Shown: in pieces, positions 56,944 through 64,000 of the stretch
How positions within the stretch are numbered: the stretch's first letter is position 1
Layout: each line of letters starts with the position of its first letter
NCBI RefSeq assembly: GCF_037126465.1
Contig: NC_088202.1
Coordinates: 119,426,123 to 119,490,122, forward strand
Reading direction: 5' to 3'
Source of the DNA: Ornithodoros turicata
Taxonomy: Eukaryota > Arthropoda > Arachnida > Ixodida > Argasidae
Length of the DNA: 64,000 nucleotides
The notes under the pieces: generated by a model
What the model saw: only the letters and a program-made list of their open reading frames with translations
Told to the model about the DNA's origin: nothing
Databases searched by the model: none
Made by a program: the position numbers and the translations under genes

Positions 56944-57240
56944 CAGGGTGTTTCACCTAGTGTGTCATAAAAATAGAGTAACAAAAACCTACTTGCCTGA
57001 AAATTCTGGGGTCAACGGTGTTTATCTTACGTTAACTTTTGCCATGATATCGAAACACTTGGACCAATCTTCTTTCTCGAGAAATTGAATTTTCTGAATT
57101 CAGCTCCGAAATTCACAAAGGCAACGTAACTTTTTTTCTTCTTGTGTTTCAGAAGCACAGAACGCGTAACGGAATTACCCCTATCAGAATGGTAACAGCT
57201 GGGGGGAAATGGAAATAGCTGGAAATATACGTGCACGGCA
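56944..57240 (+). repeat. cagggtgtttcac repeat, left part
   Basis: Starts cagggtgtttcac after TA and continues with blocks shared with 2763-3005 (gaaaattctgggg-tcaacggtgtttatctta, aatggtaacagctggg). The right terminus is not identified. Confidence 0.5.
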
Positions 57241-58433
57241 ATTTTGGATTTATTCAGTTGCCAAAATATTTATAGTCAAACCTCGATTTACGAATTCCTC
57301 CCCTTGATCAACAATTCATGGTGGTACCCAACACTTCAAGATTTCACGGTCACATGAGACGACACAGGAGACAGGATGCACTTACTCGTGTCCTGATCTT
57401 TTTTTTGCGTCTGAAACCGCCAATGTGCAACACCAACGCAAAGCGCCCGTCGCAACTTCACAAGTAGTTGCTAACGAGAGGATAGAGAGGTAGGAAGCTA
57501 GCTGGTGGTATAGTCTCGGGTTTTTAAGTTATGCAAGTATAGTTGCTGTTCGCTCACGCACAGCTCTGATTTCTCTGACCTTTTTCAGTCACACGCGATG
57601 ATGCATTTTGCAATTTCAGTTGCGGGAGAGAACATCCATCAAAAAGAAAAGGTCATCACTCATCAACTACGGCGAACTTATGCGCAAAGCACATTGCCGA
57701 ACGGACGGAATTAGACTCGCTTCGGACGTGTTTGAACAAAACAACAGCTTTATTTTGAGATGATGAATGGGGAATTCGTTGGGATCAGCCGGAAAATGAA
57801 GGATCGGAAGCGAACCGATAGTGACCCTTAAATGGTCAGGGAGGTACTCTCGCCTGGTGGGTAATCAGTACATGCGCATGCGCTCAGCGCCATTCTCTCC
57901 CAATCGATTGTACCGACTGAACCAGTTCCCGGAAACTTCTACAGAGTAGAGGAAACTTCCACATAAGAATACGTCCGTCTTTCAACTCTCAGTAACTTCC
58001 ACGAAATTCTGCATCTCCCTCTTCTATTTTTGACTAATGAAGGCTTTATCATATATACATCGTAACGCTTTTTTTCTCCAGTTCCCGAAAGCGCATTCAG
58101 AAAGCCCGGTCTGGCTCCGACCGATCGCTTGCCTCTCTACCACGAAGCGACCGACCGATCGACCGTATGCAGCGCGCCGGTTCCCGGAAACTCCTGCTGC
58201 CTTTAGCCGGTATTTCAAACTGAAGGCCTTTCAGGCCTTGAGTTTCAAATTCATTTTCAATGTTCGATGTGCATACGATGAGTGAACTTACAGAGTACAA
58301 TACGCTGCCGCAACGTTGCACTTGAAATGCAGATGCGTAGCACGCAGTGTTGCTGTGAACCACGGCTGTGTCGGCAACAACAACAACAAAAGGGCATTTT
58401 TGTTATTTGAGCATCGTAAGGATGTGCTTGCGT
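57241..58433. other. no gene recognised
   Basis: No supportable gene. A small palindrome, tttcaaactgaaggcc...cttgagtttcaaa, lies at 58214-58250. Confidence 0.4.
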
Positions 58434-58582
58434 TTAACCCATGGCAATCTGCTCAAAATTCACTTTCCTGAACCGGTTCGAACCGATATTTTGCGTTGCT
58501 GTGGAGCTGAACCCGAACCGAACCAATATGCCTGAACTTGAACCCGAATCGAACCGCAAAAATAACGGTCCGATCCCTGGTT
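58434..58582 (-). mobile_element. Terminal fragment of the ggttcgg element
   Basis: On the minus strand it starts cagggatcggaccgttattttt and continues ggttcgattcgggttcaag, matching the terminus split at 39605/40438. The other end was not found. Confidence 0.55.
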
Positions 58583-59099
58583 TCGTTCTGCCTGCCAACC
58601 TTCTCAAAACAGTGGTACAGTCAAGCACTTTTTATTTCCCTTACCTTTCCCCACCTCCCTTTCCTCTCATCCTCTCTCCCTTGACCGGTATTTTTCAAGG
58701 AGTGAAGGTGGCAACCCTACTTGTATCGCTGCTGTCCTTTGGCGGTGTCTTCTGCTTTGGCGCAGCTACACAAAAATAAGCAACAGAAAATAATTATGTG
58801 TAAGTGCACCACGCATGATATGTGTTTCATACCTCTTCCCGGGCATTTGTGCAGGTATGTGCACTTTAAGTTACTTTTTGTACTCATTGTTCAGTCCTAC
58901 GAGTTAATGTAGACAAGACGGCTGTTGCTCCCAAACCGTCCTCGTATGGTGTGCGAGCTAATTATGACGCGTAATTCACTTTGAAAAGCCCTAATTGTAT
59001 AGCATGACACAGGAAGATCTGTGGCACCTGTTTCCTGTTTCTGTTTGTTTGTTTATTTGTTCTTCTCTTTTTTCTGGCTCTATTTTTTCACCCACAAAC
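58583..59099. other. no gene recognised
   Basis: No supportable feature was seen here. Confidence 0.4.
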
Positions 59100-59182
59100 A
59101 CGTTTTGGAGTAGCCAGTCCTGACTGGGTCGGGACTAACCTCTGCATATTTTTCTTTGTTTTCCAATCCAATCCAATCTAGT
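59100..59182 (+). mobile_element. LINE 3' end with (CCAAT)n tail
   Basis: ggagtagccagtcctgactgggtcgggactaacctctgc, T-rich tract, then ccaatccaatccaatc. Same 3' UTR signature as the oligo-C LINEs. Confidence 0.6.
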
Positions 59183-59609
59183 CTGTGACACCACCGAGAA
59201 ATACCCTCGGTAGGCTTGCAGCAAAAGCTGAACGGCGTCGGTACCACTTTAGTTTTTAGATTTTTTCAATAGTCCACTCGATTCTCTTTGTAGCAGGTGT
59301 CTTCAAAGCCTGCCTGTAGGATAATAACACGTTCTCCCAGAGTGCCATAAAACTCCTCCAGTGAAATTTCTCAGCTGCACACCGGCATTCATTACCACAA
59401 TCAGTTCTACTACAGCCACTCCGGCTGTACGTACGAGCGACGAACCACGAGCGAGATAAATAATACAGGAAAGCTAGAGAGACGTGTCTAACAGCTGTTG
59501 GCTTCACAGTGTGAAATCTATGCAATATGTATAGATACATCCTGACCTGCTAGGTGAGCGAAATACACAAACCGTACACTTACGCTGCAAATGTAAAAGC
59601 TCCCCTGCT

Positions 59610-59870
59610 CTGCAACGCGTCGATCAACGCCAGCTCGACTTAACCAAAATTCTCGGGCCATGGTCAGACCCCTCATATCAGCTGCAAGGCTTACGATTTG
59701 TTGCAGAGTTCCTCTCCAGCACTGGGCTAATGGACGAACTCTAATAGGACTCCTTTCCATCATCATTCCTTTCTCATCCCTTCCGCAAGAGCAATGGGGC
59801 AGTGTATAGTCATAACAACAAGAACATGTAGTAATGATGATGTAGTGGGATGTTTCGCCGCTGAGGCGGC
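59610..59870 (+). pseudogene. LINE ORF2 C-terminal end and 3' UTR
   Basis: The frame ending at TAA 59742-59744 reads LDLTKILGPWSDP...FVAEFLSSTGLMDEL, parallel to the C-terminus at 42.1 kb. The 3' UTR contains gagcaatggggcag, comparable with tagcaatggggtag there. 5'-truncated. Confidence 0.65.
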
Positions 59871-60189
59871 ACCCTATCCCACTGATTGAGGGGGAGAGGA
59901 CGGTGAATGATAATGAATGTTCAGAGTTCACGCAGGACCCCTGTTGCTGTCAGGAAGGTGATGAGGGGTTGAAGAGCTCGTAGCTGATGTGCAGGATTTG
60001 CCGGATGCCCAAGTAGTTGAAGAAGGGCAAGTGAAGGTGTCGCAGTGGCTTCAATGGCGCCATAACGGTGGTGAATGACCTACCACATCATCCCTTCTTC
60101 TTCTTCTTAAATGTTGAGAGAGGTCAGCCAATATCCCATCATCCCATTTATGTGTGTGTAGAAGCTCCTTTTTGAATCCCATTTTTCTC

Positions 60190-61130
60190 ATTGACATTTG
60201 CTTTCCAAATTCGACGCCCGTGTGAGTCTACCAGGAACGGATTCAGCTTCTTGACACTTCTCGAATGGTTGGAGCACCGCAGAACACAGCAGCCAGCCAT
60301 GCTGACCCAGAGACCATGGACCGTGGGCTTTTATTGTACAAAACGTCGCAAAAGGATACCGTTTGTCCCACGCCACTTCGTCCACCACAGCAGAATAGCA
60401 CGGCGTCCTCAAAGCTCTGCGGCACAATGGCAGCTCTCCCGCAAACAAATAGGTCATCTGTACAGAGTCCAAGGCAGTCCTGGAAACCATCCGAAAACAG
60501 AACCCCGACGACCTGCTGGTGTACAATATTGCAAAAGCCTTCACCTCTACGGCAAGAAACGGACACAGTCTCTCTGCAGTGGGTTCCCTCACACTGCGGA
60601 ATACCAAGAAATGAATTGGCTGACAGGATAGCAAGGGGCGCGCTCAGCAAAACCAAGTTGTCTGCAATCCCTTTTTCTAAGTCAGATGTGAAGAGATCAC
60701 TCAGAAAATCCACAAGCAAAAGATCAAACGGGGCATGGAAACAAGTCCAGCGGGAATCTGATCACATGACCCACGTATAGACCCAGACTCACAAACAGTC
60801 ACCCCACGCGGCATCGACCGAAGCCTCGAGACAGCTATTCACCGCATCCGTCTGGGTGCTGTATACACCACGACGACGAAGCACAGATTAGCCATTGTGG
60901 CCTCGAACCTCTGCAGCAGATGCCAGGTGCCAGAGGACACACTTCACATTGTAATGCAGTACCCAGACTACGAGCATTCCGAGATCGACGGCAGCGTTTG
61001 CTTCTGCAAGAGACTACTCCACCCTACGCAGAGGGCGCTAGTATTGAGGCACACTAGACCGATGTACAGTATAGGTGCAACGAACGGAGTGTGGAACGCC
61101 ACAGCTCGATATGTAGAACGCGTTGGTTGA
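60190..61130 (+). pseudogene. LINE ORF2: RNase H and C-terminal finger, frameshifted
   Basis: RNase H can be followed across frames. CTESKAVLETIRKQNPDDLL at about 60459-60518 corresponds to the FTDSK block, with E in place of the catalytic D. After a frameshift near 60577, LQWVPSHCGIPRNELADRIA supplies the final motif, with R where G is usual. A stop at 60778-60780 interrupts. The last part (60805-61130) has HRIRLGAVY and CSRCQVPEDTLHIVMQYPDY, where the final Cys of the CxxC...H...C finger has become Tyr. It is old and dead; no tail or TSD was resolved. Confidence 0.7.
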
Positions 61131-61248
61131 CCATACCTAGCCAAAAGTCACTTTCGAGCATGGTCACTGATTTTCAATGTGGCCAATCAGCTGAGCATGA
61201 GTGAGCGAACGGAGAGCATTAGTGAGCGGTAACGAAAGTCCCCGGATT

Positions 61249-61340
61249 TAGAGCATTGCACGGGCCTAATTTTCAGGCCCGTGCCCGGCCCAGGCACAGC
61301 TGTTACGGCCCGCACCCGGCCCGTACCCGACTGTTGAATG
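61249..61340. mobile_element. Short end of a GC-rich hAT-like element
   Basis: tagagcattgcacgggcc followed by ggcccgtgcccggcccaggc resembles tagagccctgcacgggcc at 62989, so it appears to be another terminus of the same family. It abuts the last codons of the minus-strand LINE at 61341. Confidence 0.45.
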
Positions 61341-62806
61341 GCCTCTGATCGAGCATTTCAAGTTGACATATAAAGGCCAGTCGCTCGCATACGTACTGGC
61401 TGCAGTCTTCTAAAATGTGTCGGATTACTGCCGGGACACCACAAGTTGTACACAGCGCCGTGTTGCTGTGGCCCAGCCTACACCGGAGTGCAGGGGTGAA
61501 TGCGACGCTAAGTCGTAAACAACGTTACAGGAGAGGTAAAGAGGCGAGGGAAACCGCCTGGAATTTCAAATAATAGTGTTGGGTCAACAGCATACAGAAG
61601 CGACCACCGGGTGATGTCATGACACCATTCCTGATAGGCCCCAGGCGAAGTCAATGCGGACAAGAGGGAGCGTCTATTCCCATTCGAAAGTATGATGGGG
61701 ACTTCTGAGCGGCGATGGTGAGCCGCAGCAGCTGCCCGATCCGCTACTTCATTGCCTCTTATGCCAATGTGGCTAGGAACCCATTGGAAGGTCAGCCGGT
61801 GGCCCCTGTCTTCTAAAACCTTGAGCGTCGTCAAGATGTTCACTACCACCGGAGCCAAGGAGCCACGGATGCCCATGTTGTCTATGCACTGCAGCGCTGC
61901 CCGCGAATCTGTGCAAACCACCCAGAGGCGGGGGTGGTGATCCAAAATAGACTTTAGGAATAACAGGATGGCATACAACTCCGCAGAGGTGGCCGAGGTG
62001 CGGTGCGAAAGGCGGAACCCACGTGAAATTGATTCCTCTGGAATTACAAAGGCCGCAGATGAGCCGCCAGTAGTAGAGGAACGTCCGAACGGCGGTTTGG
62101 TTTCCGTATGCAGCGTCCATCCACTCCAGAGTAGCCTGCTTGAGGACTGGAGCAGGCCCCTCTTCGACCCCTTGATTCCCGGGATGTGAGGCGAGATGGA
62201 TGGTTTCGGCAGTGTCCATGGTGCTACTGAAGAAGCGGTTGGGGCAACAGTGAAGGCAAGTATATGGTCCGTTACTTCTTGCGCACACTGCGCGATTTTG
62301 CTGTGGTTCCGCTTACGAAGCTTCTGTACCAGTGGGTGACGGCGATGGTGAGCGCGCGATCGCAAATAGTGGCGGAAAGTTTGTCTCTGGCGGAGGACGG
62401 CAATTAGGAGTTCCCTGGCTTCGGCTACCACCATCCTCGTCTCAGCGCAACGCGGAACGCCAAGACAGGTCCGCAAGCTGCGCGCCATGGTGCAACGGAG
62501 CTTGTGTTCGGATTCCGTGATAGTCCGTGCAACGCAGGAAGGCTGTAGGCTACTGAGCCACGAACAAGCGCTTTGTGGAGTGCATGAAGGTCCCGCTCAC
62601 TTCATCCCCAGCGCAAGCCGGCAAAGTGACGTATCACATTTCCCCAACGTTGCGCCTTTGAAGTGAGATAATCAATGTGTCTTGCCCACGACAGGTTGCG
62701 GTCCAACACAACACCGAGGAACCTGTGGTGCCTAACCTGCCTTAAGGGAGATCCTCCAATGTGTAGTTGGAACCGACGCATCTCTTTCCGGGCGCATTCC
62801 ACTGGA
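61341..62806 (-). pseudogene. LINE ORF2 remnant: RT thumb, RNase H, finger
   Basis: Beginning at 62806 the frame reads RKEMRRFQLHIGG and HHRFLGVVLDRNLSW (RT thumb). After a frameshift between 62602 and 62488, a 326-codon frame contains the connection and RNase H: TSATSAELYAIL (E), VCTDSRAAL (D) and FQWVPSHIGIRGNEVADRAA (H/D); the first TDGS motif is not seen. This frame stops at 61508. In another frame, ALRCRLGHSNTALCTTCGVP and RHILEDC give the C-terminal CxxC...H...C finger, intact here. It is related to, but clearly a different family from, the 17.8-kb LINE. Confidence 0.75.
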
Positions 62807-62828
62807 GAATAGTAGCTCGCTTATACAG

Positions 62829-62980
62829 ATTGTCCATGACCCGCGGTCAGAAACTTTTCAGCTGCGAGCAAGGCCTGGACCTCCTGGAGTCCATCGGCGT
62901 CCGGGTACGCCGCTAAGATGGCCTTGAGGACCGCTAGAATCAGAGGGACCAGCACAGCTGCAGGTGCATCACCGCTCACT
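62829..62980 (-). pseudogene. LINE ORF1 C-terminus overlapping ORF2 start
   Basis: About 48 codons: APAAVLVPLILAVLKAILAA and EVQALLAAEKFLTAGHGQSV then TAA, an alanine/leucine-rich tail like those ending ORF1 of such LINEs. A second ATG frame overlaps its end and reads MDNLYKRATILQWNA, the typical start of an EN domain (TILQWN). It therefore marks the ORF1-ORF2 junction, a few codons before the deletion point. Confidence 0.5.
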
Positions 62981-62988
62981 TGTCGCTC

Positions 62989-63185
62989 TAGAGCCCTGCA
63001 CGGGCCCGGGCCCCCGGCCCGGCCCGGACCCGACCCGGCCCGCGGGCCGGGTCGGACATTTTATTTGCTATGTGGGCCGGGCGGGGCCGAACCCGGGCCG
63101 TCAAATCATGCCAGTACGGCGGGCCGGGCCGGGCCCGGGCTGACAAACATATTTTCGTGAGCCCGGCCGGGCCGTGTCACGTAGC
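62989..63185 (+). repeat. GC-rich terminal region of hAT-like element
   Basis: Begins tagagccctgcacgggcc and consists of reiterated ggcccgg/ccgggcc blocks in both orientations, probably subterminal motifs. It lies about 330 bp upstream of a hAT transposase frame on the same strand, so it is likely that element's left end. Confidence 0.55.
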
Positions 63186-63519
63186 TAACCCCATACAATG
63201 CGGGACTATTAGTTTATATGATGACGTGCTTGCATCATTCCTGTCCCTATAGTATCCACAAAAACAAACAAGGCCGCACCATTCTATGGTTCGATCCTGC
63301 AGATCTAGAACATTCTCACAGCTATTTCGCTTTGCTCATGTGCTTGGTGAGAGAGTTAACCACTGGGAGATGGCGCGCGCCACGTGCGTCGCCGCGTCGC
63401 CGGTGCATGGAGCCGCTGGGTCTGCCTCCTTCCAATGCGAAGCCATAAGACGCGTTCAGTCCAGCGTCGCCGCTGTTTTGACCACATTCAGTGAGCCAGG
63501 AGTGCTAACTCGGTAAACG

Positions 63520-64000
63520 ATGTCTGACACACCAAGTGATGTTCAAGCAAAGCTCCAGGCAGGGACGTACAAACTGCAGGAGAGAGACTCAAAAAAAAGT
63601 GTCGTGTGGAAGACGTTCCAGCTAGTTGTCGACACGAATACCCTGCAGCAACAGGGTCATGTGCAGTGCACGAAATGCAAGAAAATTTTCGCGTACGACG
63701 GGTCGAAAACAGGAACATCTCATCTAAAGCGACACAAATGCATGGACGAGTCTAGATACGCTGCTATTTCGTCGTACTTCAAGGAAAGTTCACCAAATAT
63801 CCGATCATCTACTCGCAGTGAGTGAGTCAGAGCATGTGTTCATTTCTGTGCCAGAGATCTTCGACCGTATGATGCCGTAGCTGGTAAGGGCTTTTTTGAA
63901 GTGGCCCAGACACTTATTAAGATCGGTGCGCAATACGGCCTCGTCGAAGCTAAAGATATTATCCCACATTCCACCACGATTTCGAGACACACTGAGGAGG
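63520..64000 (+). pseudogene. hAT transposase N-terminal part (BED finger), one stop, cut by window end
   Basis: Transposase of a hAT element. The ATG at 63520 opens a frame with a BED-type zinc finger at residues ~46-70 (VQCTKCKKIF...SHLKRHKC), which binds DNA. After a TGA at 63823-63825 the same frame continues without a shift: VHFCARDLRPYDAVAGKGF and LVEAKDIIPHSTTISRHTEE, the RPY/RPF and IPHxxTxSR blocks just before the hAT catalytic domain. The single stop suggests recent inactivation. A 37-bp intron (gtgagt...ccag) could remove it but is improbably short. The DDE core and dimerisation domain lie outside the window. Confidence 0.82.

Larger units (their letters stand above)
61341..62988 (-). 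mobile_element. LINE with large internal deletion
   Basis: On the minus strand the order is ORF1 C-terminus, ORF2 start, then abruptly the RT thumb, RNase H and C-terminal finger. Endonuclease and most of RT are absent, so an internal deletion ends near 62808, unlike the 5' truncation of other copies. hAT sequence lies at both ends. Frameshifts in RT-RNase H and before the finger show it is inactive. Confidence 0.7.

Noticed and set aside
60191..60634. Overlapping 146-148-codon frames on both strands
   Set aside because: Shadows of a frameshifted LINE RNase H; only the pieces with RNase H motifs were kept.
63826..63862. 37-bp intron removing the stop in the hAT transposase
   Set aside because: gt...ag ends exist but it is shorter than a plausible intron; an in-frame nonsense mutation is simpler.

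Overview
This is eukaryotic, repeat-dominated nuclear DNA, most likely from a chelicerate and probably a hard tick. That call rests on general recognition of the transposon types present (RNase H-bearing LINEs with a C-terminal CCHC-like finger, tRNA-derived SINEs, Kolobok/THAP, hAT, Tigger and foldback families); no diagnostic host gene is available, so it is inference. I found no convincing host protein-coding exon, rRNA or true tRNA gene in 64 kb. Nearly everything with recognisable structure is a mobile element, a remnant of one, or a tandem repeat, and many are nested. Nesting and target-site duplications (TSDs) give exact boundaries and relative ages. Left part (1-16 kb): an unannotated stretch; a terminal-inverted-repeat (TIR) element holding a LINE 3' fragment; a ~195-bp satellite (4.0-6.8 kb) split by a Tigger-like element; a ~128-bp tandem repeat (6.9-10.0 kb) split by a 1.84-kb TIR element; a hAT-like element with a palindromic foldback inside it (11.6-13.2 kb); a TTAA-flanked element (14.0-14.9 kb). 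Middle (16-37 kb): the best-preserved gene, a 5'-truncated LINE ORF2 with an open RT-RNase H frame (17.6-19.6 kb, minus); an endonuclease-like pseudogene with an A-rich tail; a TIR element carrying a hAT MITE with a perfect 8-bp TSD; a cluster of CCCAAGCAGCAC MITEs, one inserted in another; an internally deleted Gypsy-type LTR element (28.2-30.5 kb) interrupted by a LINE tail; and an LTR pair with almost no internal region (34.6-36.3 kb). Right part (37-64 kb): a second foldback; a three-level nest at 39.4-41.6 kb; a hammerhead ribozyme in a 236-bp tandem repeat (44.7-45.0 kb); two SINEs with TSDs; a 3.6-kb Kolobok copy with a decayed THAP transposase, bracketed by two copies of another TIR family (49.9-56.8 kb); decayed LINEs in both orientations (59.6-63.0 kb); and the start of a hAT transposase cut by the window end. 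Only retrotransposition and transposition machinery is encoded: RT/RNase H of LINEs (which SINEs normally borrow), gag-protease of the LTR element, and THAP- or BED-finger transposases of Kolobok and hAT elements. The two observations I would follow first are the complete type I hammerhead ribozyme on the minus strand at 44735-44815, in a retrozyme-like tandem unit, and a LINE family whose 3' ends finish in oligo-C after AATAAA, seen in four copies, three with TSDs.
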